This document shows positions 1 to 8,917 of a stretch of 59,170 bases of DNA, piece by piece. How positions within the stretch are numbered: the first letter of the stretch is position 1; every line of letters begins with the position of its first letter. The notes under the pieces were generated by a model, which was given only the letters and a program-made list of their open reading frames with translations, was not told the DNA's origin and made no database searches. A program made the position numbers and the translations under genes. The stretch lies in contig NZ_NCXO01000026.1 in the NCBI RefSeq assembly GCF_002104795.1, positions 1 to 59,170 of the forward strand, read 5' to 3'. This DNA comes from Mycolicibacillus koreensis (GTDB lineage Bacteria > Actinomycetota > Actinomycetes > Mycobacteriales > Mycobacteriaceae).

Positions 1-2491
1 GCTCGTCGCTGGGCGGCGGGGGCGGCGGCGGTGCGGCCGGCACCCCGGCGTAGCCGCCGACTTCCTCCGGCGTCGGGAACGACTCGGTGTCGGTGCCCTG
101 CAGGGCGCCGTCCATGGTCGCCTTCCAGATGTCCGACGGCAGGCTCGACCCCCAGACCGGGGAGCCCCACTGGTTGACCAGCGGCTCGTCGTCCTTGACG
201 GTGCCGACCCACACCGCGGTGGACAGCGACGGGGTGTAGCCGACCATCCAGGCGTCCTTGTTGTCCTTGCTGTCGCCGAGCTGCACGGTGCCGGTCTTGG
301 CCGCCGAGGGCCGCCCGCCGGCCAGGTTGTGTCCGCGGGAGTACCCGGCGATCGGCACCATCGCGGCGGTGACGTTGTCGGCGACGGCCTTCTCGATGCG
401 CTCCTCACCGGGGTTGTCGGCGGTCAACGCGTCGAAGAGCACCTGCCCGTCGGCGTTGACGACCTTCTCCACGAAGTGCGGGGCGTGATAGGTGCCGGAA
501 TCGGCGAGGGTGGCATAAGCCGACGCCATGTCGATGACCCGGGTCTGGTACTGGCCCAACACGATCCCGTTGTTCGGCGGCCCGCCCTCGCCGTCCTCGG
601 ACAGCGTGTGCGCCACCCCGGGGAAACTCTCGGCGATGCCGGCCCGGTGGGCGGCGTCGGCCACATCCTGCGGACCGTTCTTCAGCTTGAGCATCAGCCG
701 GTAGTAGGAGGTGTTCAACGACCGCTTCAGCGCCTCGGCGATGTTGCAGGTGCCGCAGCCCTCGTTCTCCACGTTGGTGATCTCGATGCCGTTGACCGTC
801 AGCGGGGAGCTGTCCACCTGGTAGCCCAGGCCCATCCCCTGCTCCAGCGCGGCCACCAGTGCGAACACCTTGAACGACGAGCCGGTCTGCAAGCCGGCCT
901 GGGCGAAGTCGTAGCCGGTGGCCTCCGAGCCACCGTAGTAGGCGCGCACCGCCCCGTTGCGCGGATCGATGGAGACCACCGCCGCGCGCATGTCGGGGTC
1001 CTGACCGTCGAGATACTTCTCCACCGCGTCCTCGGCGGCCTGCTGGGCCTGCGGATCGATGGTGGTGGTGACCTGCAGCCCCTCGGTGTTGAGGGTCTGC
1101 TCGTCGATGTCGAACAGGTCGAGCAGCTCGGCGATGACCTGCCGTTCGATCAGGCCGTTGGGTCCGGTGGTCTGGTCCTCCGAGCGGGCCATCCCCGGCG
1201 GGATCGTCTCGGGGAACTGCTGGGCGGCGCGCTGCTCGGGGGTGAGCGCCTTGATCTGCACCATCCCGTCGAGCACCCAGCTCCACCGGTCCAGGGCGCC
1301 GTCGGGGTCGATCGCGGGATCCAGGGTGGAGGGCCGCTGGATCAGCGCCGCCAGCAGCGCCCCCTCGGCGACGGTGAGCTGTTCGACCGGCTTGTTGAAG
1401 TACGCCTTGGACGCCGCGGCGATCCCGTAGGAGCCGCGTCCGAAGTAGATGATGTTCAGGTAGGCCTCCAGGACGTCGTCCTTGGACCACTGGCCGGACA
1501 TCTTGGTCGCGATGACCAGTTCCTTGGCCTTGCGGGTCAGCCCGCCCATCCCGGTGCGCTGGGCACCGACGAGCGCGTTTTTGACGTACTGCTGGGTGAT
1601 CGTCGACCCACCCTGGGTGTAGCCGCCGAACAGGTTGTTCTTGATGGCCCGGCCGAACCCGCTGAGCGAGAAGCCCGGGTTGGTGTAGAAGTTGCGGTCC
1701 TCGGCGGCGATCACCGCGTTGCGGACGTGCTGGGGCACCTGGTCGATGTCGATGTCGACCCGGTTGCCCTCCGGCGGCACGATCTTGGCCAGTTCGCTGC
1801 CGTCGCTGGCCAGGATCGTCGACACCTGGTTGGTGCGGATGTCGCCGGGCTGGGGCACCTGCACGATCAGGTACGCCATCGCGAACGTCACGATCGGCAG
1901 CAGCACCGCCGCGGCCACCGCCAGATAGCAGGCCCGCCGGACCCAGCGCCACCGCACCCGCGCCCGCGACGGCGCCGCGCGCCGGCGATGCGGCGCCTCC
2001 CGCGGCGGCTCCCGGTCGTCGTCGGTGCGTCGGGACCGCCCGCGCGACGGCGGTGGCTCGTCGGGCGTGGGCGTAGCGGAGCGCGCGGCGCCCGCGGGGC
2101 GCCCCCCCGACACCGCATCGCGCGCCTCGCGCGCCTCCCGCGCCTCGCGCGTCGCGCCGTCCTCGGTGCGCGGTTCCTCCCGCGCGCCGGTGCGCCCGGC
2201 GGCACGGTGACGCTCGGCCAACGAGGGGGCGTTCAGCGCGGCGGTGACCGCCTCGATCGGGTCGCGCAGCTTCTCCGGCACCTCGTCGCCGACCCGCGGG
2301 ATCAGCGAGGTCGGCCGGTCTTCCGGGGCGCGCCCGCGCGCGTGGTCCGGCCCCGGGGACCTGGACGGTCCGGTCGGCTCCGGTGGCTCGGGGGCCCGGT
2401 GGGCGCCGCCGCGGGGCTGCTCCCGGGGTCGGCGCGGCGGGGGCCGGTCGTCATCGTTCACTGGCGGGTCATTCGGTGGCGGGTTATTCAC
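1..2491 (-). CDS. ponA1: Bifunctional penicillin-binding protein PonA1 (C-terminus cut by window edge)
   Basis: Class A PBP that polymerises lipid II and cross-links peptidoglycan at the outer face of the membrane. About 830 codons are visible. The first ~190 residues are a cytosolic, charged and Pro/Arg-rich tail that includes tandem EAR repeats; a single membrane helix follows (about 190-212), then the GT51 domain with the AEDRNFY motif. The transpeptidase domain has GSSFK (SxxK), SLNTSYY (SxN) and KTGT. The last visible residues are a Pro-rich tail (GGYAGVP followed by prolines), so only the extreme C-terminus is lost. The GTG start overlaps the stop of the upstream DUF5318 gene by 8 nt; a second in-frame GTG lies 30 nt downstream. 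The overlap suggests cotranscription with that gene. Confidence 0.95.
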   Translation of the reverse strand, partial: MNNPPPNDPPVNDDDRPPPRRPREQPRGGAHRAPEPPEPTGPSRSPGPDHARGRAPEDRPTSLIPRVGDEVPEKLRDPIEAVTAALNAPSLAERHRAAGRTGAREEPRTEDGATREAREAREARDAVSGGRPAGAARSATPTPDEPPPSRGRSRRTDDDREPPREAPHRRRAAPSRARVRWRWVRRACYLAVAAAVLLPIVTFAMAYLIVQVPQPGDIRTNQVSTILASDGSELAKIVPPEGNRVDIDIDQVPQHVRNAVIAAEDRNFYTNPGFSLSGFGRAIKNNLFGGYTQGGSTITQQYVKNALVGAQRTGMGGLTRKAKELVIATKMSGQWSKDDVLEAYLNIIYFGRGSYGIAAASKAYFNKPVEQLTVAEGALLAALIQRPSTLDPAIDPDGALDRWSWVLDGMVQIKALTPEQRAAQQFPETIPPGMARSEDQTTGPNGLIERQVIAELLDLFDIDEQTLNTEGLQVTTTIDPQAQQAAEDAVEKYLDGQDPDMRAAVVSIDPRNGAVRAYYGGSEATGYDFAQAGLQTGSSFKVFALVAALEQGMGLGYQVDSSPLTVNGIEITNVENEGCGTCNIAEALKRSLNTSYYRLMLKLKNGPQDVADAAHRAGIAESFPGVAHTLSEDGEGGPPNNGIVLGQYQTRVIDMASAYATLADSGTYHAPHFVEKVVNADGQVLFDALTADNPGEERIEKAVADNVTAAMVPIAGYSRGHNLAGGRPSAAKTGTVQLGDSKDNKDAWMVGYTPSLSTAVWVGTVKDDEPLVNQWGSPVWGSSLPSDIWKATMDGALQGTDTESFPTPEEVGGYAGVPAAPPPPPPPSDE

Positions 2492-2909
2492 TGGCGGTAC
2501 GCGCCCCGTTGCGGGCGGTCCGGGTGGTGCGCGAACCCTTCGGTGGCCGTACCGCGCCCAGCACGTACGACTTCACCAGATGATTCCAGCTGCACGTTCG
2601 GCATACCTCCACCACATGTACCGAGAACTCCGAGAATCGGGTCGCCAGCAACACCAACTCCTCGGCGCTGCGGGCCGAGCCCGACACCGCCCCGAGATGA
2701 TCGCCGAACACCCAGGACACCAGCGTCAACTGCTCCTTGCGGCAGATCGGACAACTGACCGAGCTGGTCTTGCCGTGAAACTTCGCCGCCCGCAACAGGT
2801 AGGGGTTGGCGTCGCAGACGTCGGACACCCCGGTCCGCCCGGAGTACACCTCGGCCAGCAGCGCGCGCCGTTGAAGCGCGTAGTCCACCACCTGTCGCTG
2901 CAGTCGCAC
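2484..2909 (-). CDS. DUF5318 family protein with Cys pairs (Rv0049-like)
   Basis: 141-residue protein of unknown function, conserved upstream of ponA1 in mycobacteria. It has a CPICRK motif in the middle and a later CRTC motif; together these four Cys look like a zinc-ribbon or treble-clef metal site (inference). A further Cys sits in CDANPYLL. No signal peptide or membrane segment is seen, so it is probably cytosolic. It starts with GTG and a TACTCT -10 hexamer lies 7 nt upstream, which fits a leaderless mRNA. Its stop codon overlaps the ponA1 start, so the two genes are likely expressed together and it may assist PonA1 expression or function (inference). Confidence 0.85.
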   Translation of the reverse strand: MRLQRQVVDYALQRRALLAEVYSGRTGVSDVCDANPYLLRAAKFHGKTSSVSCPICRKEQLTLVSWVFGDHLGAVSGSARSAEELVLLATRFSEFSVHVVEVCRTCSWNHLVKSYVLGAVRPPKGSRTTRTARNGARTASE

Positions 2910-2916
2910 GCTGACT

Positions 2917-2922
2917 AGAGTA
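2917..2922 (-). promoter_or_regulatory. -10 hexamer of the DUF5318-ponA1 unit
   Basis: TACTCT fits TANNNT and lies 7 nt before the GTG start, so transcription should begin at or next to the start codon. No convincing -35 is visible. Confidence 0.5.
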
Positions 2923-3015
2923 CGTCGGTCACCGCCGTCGGGGATGCGGACCGCGGCGGTCCAGCGATGACGGCGCGCCGCGGCCCGGCTCAGCGGGACG
3001 CCGGCTCCCCACGAC

Positions 3016-3044
3016 TTGGCTCGGGATATATCGGGGCGATACTA
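3016..3044 (+). promoter_or_regulatory. Promoter of the PadR gene with an internal palindrome
   Basis: TTGGCT (3016-3021) and GATACT (3039-3044) are separated by exactly 17 nt, a good SigA-type promoter. The spacer contains the perfect palindrome GATATATC (3025-3032), a likely operator. PadR proteins often repress their own promoter, so autoregulation is a reasonable inference. Confidence 0.5.
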
Positions 3045-3104
3045 TGGCGCGAGCTGTCGGGCGCACGGTGGAGCGCGGCAGCGGCGAATCAGGGAGGTGA
3101 CTCG

Positions 3105-3647
3105 ATGCTGGAGCTGGCCATTTTGGGCCTGCTGCTGGAGTCACCGATGCACGGCTACGAGCTACGCAAGCGGCTCACCGGCCTGCTGGGGGCGTTCCGC
3201 GCCTTCTCCTACGGCTCGCTGTACCCGGCGTTGCGCCGGATGCAGGCCGACGGGCTGATCGCCGAGAATGCTGCCCCCGCGGGCACCCCGGTGCGCCGGG
3301 CACGGCGGGTGTACCGGCTCACCGACGCCGGCCGGCAGCGATTCTCCGAGCTGGTGGCCGACACCAGCCCACAGAACTACACCGACGACGGCTTCGGCGT
3401 GCACCTGGCGTTCTTCAACCGCACGCCGGCGGAGGCGCGGATGCGCATCTTGGAAGGCCGGCGCCGCCAGGTGGAGGAACGCCGGGAAGGTCTGCGCGAC
3501 GCCGTGGCGCGGGCCAGCGGCTCATTCGACCGCTACACCCGCCAGCTACACCAGCTGGGGTTGGAGTCGAGTGAACGCGAGGTGCGATGGCTCAACGAGC
3601 TGATCGCCGCCGAACGGGTTGCCCAGGGTCACGGCGATCAGCCCTGA
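3105..3647 (+). CDS. PadR family transcriptional regulator (Rv0047c-like)
   Basis: 180-residue regulator. The N-terminal winged helix begins at [11 protein letters not shown] and includes [12 protein letters not shown] and [15 protein letters not shown], typical of PadR; the second half is a helical dimerisation domain ([19 protein letters not shown]). The start was placed at the ATG 4 nt after a very strong Shine-Dalgarno (AGGGAGGTGA); an upstream in-frame extension is rejected because it lacks conservation and the SD fits this ATG. It precedes ino1 by 94 nt in the same direction, as its homologue does in other mycobacteria, so it may control ino1 and itself. The ligand is unknown. The Rv0048c-like membrane gene that separates it from Rv0049 in M. 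tuberculosis is absent here. Confidence 0.9.
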   Translation: MLELAILGLLLESPMHGYELRKRLTGLLGAFRAFSYGSLYPALRRMQADGLIAENAAPAGTPVRRARRVYRLTDAGRQRFSELVADTSPQNYTDDGFGVHLAFFNRTPAEARMRILEGRRRQVEERREGLRDAVARASGSFDRYTRQLHQLGLESSEREVRWLNELIAAERVAQGHGDQP

Positions 3648-3741
3648 CCCGACCGGGCACCCGCCCGGCGCAACCGCCAACAACACAAGCAACGGTCGAG
3701 ACCACCGGCCGCACGCAGAAGGTAGGAGAAGGAGAACGTCC

Positions 3742-4836
3742 ATGAGTGAGCAAACCGGCGCGGTGGCGTCGACGGAGGTGCGGGTCGCCATTGTGGGCGT
3801 CGGTAACTGCGCGTCCTCGCTGGTGCAGGGCGTCCAGTACTACCGCGACGCCGACGAGAACTCCACGGTTCCCGGCCTGATGCATGTGCGGTTCGGTGCC
3901 TACCACGTGCGCGACGTGAAATTCGTCGCCGCGTTCGACGTCGACGCCAAGAAGGTCGGGTTCGACCTGTCCGAAGCGATCTTCGCCTCGGAGAACAACA
4001 CCATCAAGCTGACCGACGTGCCGCCCACCGACGTGATCGTGCAGCGCGGCCCCACCCTCGACGGCATCGGCAAGTACTACGCCGACACCATCGAGCTCTC
4101 CGACACCGAACCGGTCGACGTGGTCAAGGCGCTGCGCGACGCGAAGGTCGACGTGCTGGTGTCCTACCTGCCGGTGGGCTCGGAGGAGGCCGACAAGTTC
4201 TACGCCCAGTGCGCCATCGACGCCGGGGTGGCGTTCGTCAACGCGCTGCCGGTGTTCATCGCCTCCGACCCGGAGTGGGCGGCGAAGTTCACCGAGGCGG
4301 GTGTGCCGATCGTCGGTGACGACATCAAGAGCCAGATCGGCGCCACCATCACCCACCGGGTGATGGCCAAGCTGTTCGAGGACCGCGGCGTGCAGCTGGA
4401 CCGCACCATGCAGCTCAACGTCGGCGGCAACATGGACTTCCTGAACATGCTGGAGCGCGAGCGCCTGGAGTCGAAGAAGATCTCCAAAACCCAGGCGGTC
4501 ACCTCCAACCTGCAGCGCGAGTTCAAGACCAACGACGTGCACATCGGCCCGAGCGACCACGTCGGCTGGCTCGACGACCGCAAGTGGGCCTACGTGCGCC
4601 TGGAGGGCCGCGCCTTCGGTGACGTGCCGCTGAACCTGGAGTACAAGCTCGAGGTGTGGGACTCGCCGAACTCGGCCGGGGTGATCATCGACGCGGTGCG
4701 CGCCGCCAAGATCGCCAAGGACCGCGGCATCGGCGGCCCGATCGTGCCGGCCTCGGCGTATCTGATGAAGAGCCCGCCGAAGCAGCTGCCCGACGACGTG
4801 GCCCGCGCCCAGCTCGAGGAGTTCATCACCGGCTGA
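3742..4836 (+). CDS. ino1: Inositol-3-phosphate synthase
   Basis: Converts glucose-6-phosphate to 1L-myo-inositol-1-phosphate with NAD, the first step towards phosphatidylinositol, PIMs, lipomannan and mycothiol. The 364-residue protein matches the mycobacterial length (about 367). The dinucleotide-binding start is [16 protein letters not shown], followed by the family blocks [31 protein letters not shown] and [12 protein letters not shown]. It starts at an ATG preceded by GGAGAAGGAGAA; an in-frame upstream extension lacks conservation. Cytosolic, probably tetrameric by family. It is downstream of the PadR gene; no clear terminator separates the two. Confidence 0.97.
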   Translation: MSEQTGAVASTEVRVAIVGVGNCASSLVQGVQYYRDADENSTVPGLMHVRFGAYHVRDVKFVAAFDVDAKKVGFDLSEAIFASENNTIKLTDVPPTDVIVQRGPTLDGIGKYYADTIELSDTEPVDVVKALRDAKVDVLVSYLPVGSEEADKFYAQCAIDAGVAFVNALPVFIASDPEWAAKFTEAGVPIVGDDIKSQIGATITHRVMAKLFEDRGVQLDRTMQLNVGGNMDFLNMLERERLESKKISKTQAVTSNLQREFKTNDVHIGPSDHVGWLDDRKWAYVRLEGRAFGDVPLNLEYKLEVWDSPNSAGVIIDAVRAAKIAKDRGIGGPIVPASAYLMKSPPKQLPDDVARAQLEEFITG

Positions 4837-4923
4837 GCCGGACCGCCGCGCGACCATCGGACGCCGGGTGCCCGTCGGGCGCCCGGCGTTCGTCGTCTGT
4901 TCGTGTCTGGGCGTGTCTGCTCG

Positions 4924-4929
4924 TACCGT
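4924..4929 (+). promoter_or_regulatory. -10 hexamer of the LLM oxidoreductase gene
   Basis: TACCGT lies 6 nt before the ATG at 4936, with no ribosome binding site between them. This fits leaderless transcription and supports that ATG over an upstream in-frame start. Confidence 0.45.
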
Positions 4930-4935
4930 GGGGAC

Positions 4936-5751
4936 ATGGTTTCTCCCGTGCCCGGCCCCCGGCCGCCCCGCATCGGGGTGCAGCTGCAGCCCGAGCAGGC
5001 CCCCGACTACGGGCTGATCCGTGACGCGGTGCGCCGCTGCGAAGACCTCGGCGTGGACGTCGCGTTCAACTGGGATCACTTCTTCCCGCTCTACGGCGAC
5101 CCCGACGGCGCGCACTTCGAGTGCTGGACGATGCTGGCCGCCTGGGCGGAGCAGACCTCGCGCATCCAGATCGGCGCGCTGGTGACCTGCAACTCCTACC
5201 GCAACCCCGATCTGCTCGCCGACATGGCCCGCACCGTCGACCACATCAGCGGCGGGCGGCTGATCCTGGGGATCGGCGCCGGCTGGAACCACCGCGACTA
5301 CCGCGAGTACGGCTACGAGTTCGGCACCCGGGGCAGCCGGATCGCCGACCTGGGGGCGGCGCTGCCGCGGATCACCGCACGGCTGGGCCGGCTCACCCCG
5401 GCGCCGGCCGGGCCGCTGCCGGTGCTCATCGGCGGCGACGGGGAACGCAAGACGCTGCGGCTGGTGGCCGAGCACGCCGACATCTGGCACAGCTTCGCCG
5501 ACGCGACCCGGCACCGCCACAAGGCCGCGGTGCTCGCCGACCACTGCGCGGCGGTCGGGCGCGATCCGGCCGCCATCGAGTTCTCCGCGGCGGTCGGCGG
5601 CGACGTCGGCAGCACCGACGCGGCGGCGGTGACCGCCGAGGCCGACGCCCTCGCCGACGCGGGGGTCAGCCTGCTGACGATCGCGACCGCCGGGCCCGAC
5701 TACGACCTGACCGGCGCGGCCGCCCTGTGCCGCTGGCGTGACCGCCGCTAG
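4936..5751 (+). CDS. LLM-class F420-dependent oxidoreductase (Rv0044c-like)
   Basis: 271-residue luciferase-like (alpha/beta)8-barrel protein. Family marks are IGVQLQPEQ near the N-terminus, the VDVAFNWDHFFPLYGDP stretch, IGALVTCNSYRNPDLLADMARTVDHIS and GRLILGIGAGWN, as in actinobacterial F420H2-using enzymes. The substrate cannot be told from sequence. The start is chosen at the ATG close behind a -10 hexamer. Its 3' end overlaps the ABC transporter gene by 14 nt, suggesting translational coupling. In M. tuberculosis the homologue lies near ino1 too, but with a hydrolase gene between them that is missing here. Confidence 0.85.
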   Translation: MVSPVPGPRPPRIGVQLQPEQAPDYGLIRDAVRRCEDLGVDVAFNWDHFFPLYGDPDGAHFECWTMLAAWAEQTSRIQIGALVTCNSYRNPDLLADMARTVDHISGGRLILGIGAGWNHRDYREYGYEFGTRGSRIADLGAALPRITARLGRLTPAPAGPLPVLIGGDGERKTLRLVAEHADIWHSFADATRHRHKAAVLADHCAAVGRDPAAIEFSAAVGGDVGSTDAAAVTAEADALADAGVSLLTIATAGPDYDLTGAAALCRWRDRR

Positions 5752-7516
5752 GCGGGCGCGCGCCCTGGCCGCGGTGGCGGCGGTGGCCGGGACGCTCGCC
5801 GCGCTGATGGCCGCGCCGGCCGCGCTCGCCGCGCCGGACCAGTGCGTGCCGCCCGGCGTGGCGAACGCCACCGCGGTGCCCCCCAACCTCACCGCCACCC
5901 CCGGCGAGCCGCACCGCGACACCCACACCACCGCCACCACCGTCGCCGTGGACTCCGTCGACGTCGCCGCGCTGGGACTGACCACCCCCGGCACGCTGAC
6001 CGTCGGCAGCCTCTCGGATGCCCCGCCGACCAGCTGCATCGACGGCACCGGCCGGTTCAGCGGCTTCGACGACGAACTGCTGCGCGCGGTCGCGGCCAAA
6101 CTGGGGCTGCGGGTGTCGTTCGTGGGCACCGATTTCGCCGGGCTGCTCGCCCAGGTCGCCGCGGGGCGCTTCGACGTCGGCTCGGCGTCGATCGCGGCCA
6201 CCGAGGCCCGCCGGCGCACCGTCGGGTTCACCAACGGCTACGACTTCGGCTACTACGCGCTGGTGGTGCCGCCGGGCTCGGCGCTGACCGCGATGGACGA
6301 CCTGCGGCCGGGCCTGCGGATCGGGGTGGTGCAGGGCACCATCCAGGACGCCTACGTCACCGACACCCTGGGGTTGGCGCCGGTGAAGTTCCCCGACTTC
6401 AACACCGTCTACGCCAGCCTGAAAACCGGTCAGCTCGACGCGTGGGTGGCCCCCGCCCAGCAGGCCGGGCAGTTGGTGCGCCCCGGCGACCCGGCGGTCA
6501 TCGCCGCCACCACCGTCAGCGTCGACACGTTCGTGGCGTGGGCGGTCGCCGCGGGCAACCGCCCACTGATCGAGGCGCTCAACGCCGGGCTGGACGCGGT
6601 CATCGCCGACGGCACCTGGGCGCGGCTCTACACCGACTGGGTGCCGCGCGAACTGCCGCCGGGCTGGCGGCCGGGGTCGCGGGCCGCCGCGGCGCCGGCA
6701 CTGCCGGACTTCGCCGCGATCGCCGCGCAACGACCGCACCGCGAACCCGGGGCGACGGCCCCCTCGACGCTGCGCCAGCTGCGCGACTCGTTCTTCGACT
6801 GGCAGCTCTACCGGGAGGCGTTCCCGGTGCTGCTGACCACCGGGCTGCCCAACACGCTGATCCTCACCGGGGCGGCGGCGGTGATCGGGCTGGTCGCCGG
6901 GCTGATGTTGGCTCTGGCCGCGATCGCCCCGACCCGCTGGCTGCGCTGGCCGGCCCGGATCTACACCGACATCTTCCGCGGCCTGCCCGAGGTGGTGATC
7001 ATCCTGCTGATCGGGTTGGGGCTGGGCCCGGTGGTGGGCGGGCTGACCCACCACAACCCCTACCCGCTGGGCATCCTGGCGCTGGGGCTGATGGCCGCCG
7101 CCTACATCGGGGAGATCTTCCGCTCCGGGATCCAAAGCGTGGAGCCCGGCCAGATGGAGGCCGCCCGCGCCCTCGGATTCGGCTACGTCGGCGCGCTGCG
7201 GTTCGTGGTGGTGCCCCAGGGCATCCGCCGGGTGCTGCCCGCACTGGTCAACCAGTTCATCGCCCTGCTCAAAGCCTCCGCACTGGTGTATTTCCTGGGA
7301 CTGTTGATCGAGCAGCGGGAACTGTTCCAGGTCGGCCGGGACCTCAACGCCGCCACCGGCAGCCTCTCCCCGCTGGTGGCCGCCGGCCTGTTCTATCTGG
7401 CGTTGACGATCCCGCTGACCCACCTGGTCAACGTCATCGACACCCGGATGCGCCGCGGCCGGCCGCGGGCACCGGATCCGGTGGCGCTGACGCCGGCCGG
7501 CCAGGAGATGACGTGA
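5738..7516 (+). CDS. Polar amino-acid ABC transporter, fused binding protein and permease
   Basis: 592 residues. An N-terminal signal peptide with an Ala-rich core (about 1-32) is followed by a family 3 solute-binding domain (about 75-315: DGTGRFSGFDDELLRAVAA, FDVGSASIAATEARR, GVVQGTIQD). A HisM/GlnP-type permease domain follows (about 365-575) with several membrane helices and the EAA-like block GQMEAARALGFGYVGALRFVVVPQ that contacts the ATPase. The binding domain should lie outside, tethered to the permease. By family it imports glutamine, glutamate or similar amino acids; the exact substrate is inference. It starts with GTG inside the preceding oxidoreductase gene and its stop overlaps the ATPase gene start. 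Confidence 0.9.
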   Translation: MTAARRARALAAVAAVAGTLAALMAAPAALAAPDQCVPPGVANATAVPPNLTATPGEPHRDTHTTATTVAVDSVDVAALGLTTPGTLTVGSLSDAPPTSCIDGTGRFSGFDDELLRAVAAKLGLRVSFVGTDFAGLLAQVAAGRFDVGSASIAATEARRRTVGFTNGYDFGYYALVVPPGSALTAMDDLRPGLRIGVVQGTIQDAYVTDTLGLAPVKFPDFNTVYASLKTGQLDAWVAPAQQAGQLVRPGDPAVIAATTVSVDTFVAWAVAAGNRPLIEALNAGLDAVIADGTWARLYTDWVPRELPPGWRPGSRAAAAPALPDFAAIAAQRPHREPGATAPSTLRQLRDSFFDWQLYREAFPVLLTTGLPNTLILTGAAAVIGLVAGLMLALAAIAPTRWLRWPARIYTDIFRGLPEVVIILLIGLGLGPVVGGLTHHNPYPLGILALGLMAAAYIGEIFRSGIQSVEPGQMEAARALGFGYVGALRFVVVPQGIRRVLPALVNQFIALLKASALVYFLGLLIEQRELFQVGRDLNAATGSLSPLVAAGLFYLALTIPLTHLVNVIDTRMRRGRPRAPDPVALTPAGQEMT

Positions 7517-8244
7517 GCGCGGCGGTCTCGGTGAGCGGGCGCGACCTGCATCTGCGGCTGGGCGGGGCGGCGGTGCTGTGTGGGGTCGACATCGAGGTGC
7601 CCGCCGGCACCACCGCCGCGGTGATCGGGCCGTCCGGGTCGGGCAAATCCAGCCTGCTGCGCACCCTGAACCGGCTGCACGAACCCGACCGCGGCGACAT
7701 CCTGCTCGACGGGCGCTCCGTGCTCGCCGAGAACCCCGACCGGCTGCGTCGGCGCATCGGGATGGTGTTCCAGCAGTTCAACCTCTTCCCACACCGCAGC
7801 GTGCTGCACAACGTCGCCCTCGGCCCGCGGCGCCTGCTCGGCCTGGACGCCGACGCCGCCGCCGAGCGGGCCCTGACCCACCTGGAGCGGGTGGGGTTGG
7901 GCGCCTATGCGTCGCGGCGCCCCGCGGCGCTCTCCGGCGGCCAGCAGCAGCGGGTGGCGATCGCGCGGGCCCTGGCGATGGACCCGCAGGTGATGCTCTT
8001 CGACGAGCCGACCTCGGCGCTGGACCCGGAGCTGGTCAAAGGGGTCCTGGCGCTCATCGCCGATCTCGCCGCCGACGGCATGACGATGATCGTGGTCACC
8101 CACGAGATGGGGTTCGCCGCCTCCAGCGCCGACCAGGTGGTGTTCATCGACGCCGGCCGGGTGGTGGAGGCCGGCGAGCCCGACGAGCTGTTCAGCCACG
8201 CCCGCACCGACCGGCTGCAGCGGTTCCTGTCCCAGGTGCTGTGA
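7513..8244 (+). CDS. Polar amino-acid ABC transporter ATP-binding protein
   Basis: 243-residue ATPase that powers the fused permease encoded just before it. Walker A is GPSGSGKS, the Q-loop lies in MVFQQFNLFPH, the signature is LSGGQQQR, Walker B is VMLFDEPTSALD and the H-loop is VVTHEM. FQQFNLFPH is typical of GlnQ/HisP-type importers. The GTG start overlaps the permease stop (GTGA), so the two are translationally coupled. With the fused binding protein and permease, this two-gene set is a complete importer. Confidence 0.93.
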   Translation: MSAAVSVSGRDLHLRLGGAAVLCGVDIEVPAGTTAAVIGPSGSGKSSLLRTLNRLHEPDRGDILLDGRSVLAENPDRLRRRIGMVFQQFNLFPHRSVLHNVALGPRRLLGLDADAAAERALTHLERVGLGAYASRRPAALSGGQQQRVAIARALAMDPQVMLFDEPTSALDPELVKGVLALIADLAADGMTMIVVTHEMGFAASSADQVVFIDAGRVVEAGEPDELFSHARTDRLQRFLSQVL

Positions 8245-8379
8245 GCGTCACCGGGTACCGCCGGGCGCGACCCCAGCGCGACACCAGCGCGTCCCCAGCA
8301 GGTGACGGCGCGCCGTTGATCACCGTGAATACCGTCGGGCGCCTTTGAACACCTTGGCCCCGGGGCGGCCACCACCGGT

Positions 8380-8385
8380 TAAACT
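8380..8385 (+). promoter_or_regulatory. -10 hexamer of the MarR gene
   Basis: TAAACT lies 8 nt before the ATG, and no ribosome binding site is present. The 149-nt gap before it shows no hairpin or ORF of note, apart from this promoter. Confidence 0.5.
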
Positions 8386-8393
8386 GGCTCATT

Positions 8394-8912
8394 ATGGCAA
8401 TGAGCGATGCCGCCCCACCGGAGGTGGCGGAGCTGGCCGAGGGACTGCACCGCACCCTGACCAAACTGTTCGCGATCCTGCGCCGCGGTGACACCAACCG
8501 CGACGCCACCGGGGATCTCACCTTGGCGCAGTTGTCGATCCTCTACACGCTGCTCGGCCAGGGCCCGATGCGGATGACCGAACTGGCCGCCCACGAACGG
8601 GTACGCACCCCCACCACCACCGTGGCGATCCGCCGCCTGGAGAAGATCGGCCTGGTCAAACGCTCCCGGGATCCCTCGGATCTACGGGCGGTGCTGGTCG
8701 ACATCACCCCGGAGGGCCTGGCGGTGCACCACGAGTCGCTGGCGAACCGGCGCGCCGCGCTCTCGGCGATGCTCAGCCAGCTCAGCCAGGACGAGGTCGA
8801 CGCGCTGGTCAACGCGCTGGCGCCGCTGGAGCGCCTCGCGGCCAGTGAGCCGACCCGCGGCGGGGTCGCCGGCTGCGACGAACCGGTGCGCCCCGACGCG
8901 CTCGGCGGCTAG
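8394..8912 (+). CDS. MarR family transcriptional regulator (Rv0042c-like)
   Basis: 172 residues with a central winged helix: LTLAQLSILYTLLGQGPMRMTELAAHERVRTPTTTVAIRRLEKIGLVKR, where the recognition helix and the RDPSDLRAVLVDITPEG wing match MarR proteins. Flanking helices would form the dimer. The last ~25 residues look disordered. It is followed after 5 nt by the short-chain dehydrogenase gene, so that enzyme or the nearby transporter may be a target (inference). The ligand is unknown. Confidence 0.88.
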   Translation: MAMSDAAPPEVAELAEGLHRTLTKLFAILRRGDTNRDATGDLTLAQLSILYTLLGQGPMRMTELAAHERVRTPTTTVAIRRLEKIGLVKRSRDPSDLRAVLVDITPEGLAVHHESLANRRAALSAMLSQLSQDEVDALVNALAPLERLAASEPTRGGVAGCDEPVRPDALGG

Positions 8913-8917
8913 CGGCG

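Noticed and set aside
3592..6234. Long minus-strand open frame opposite ino1 and the LLM gene
   Set aside because: It is antisense to two well-conserved genes and shows only shadow composition.
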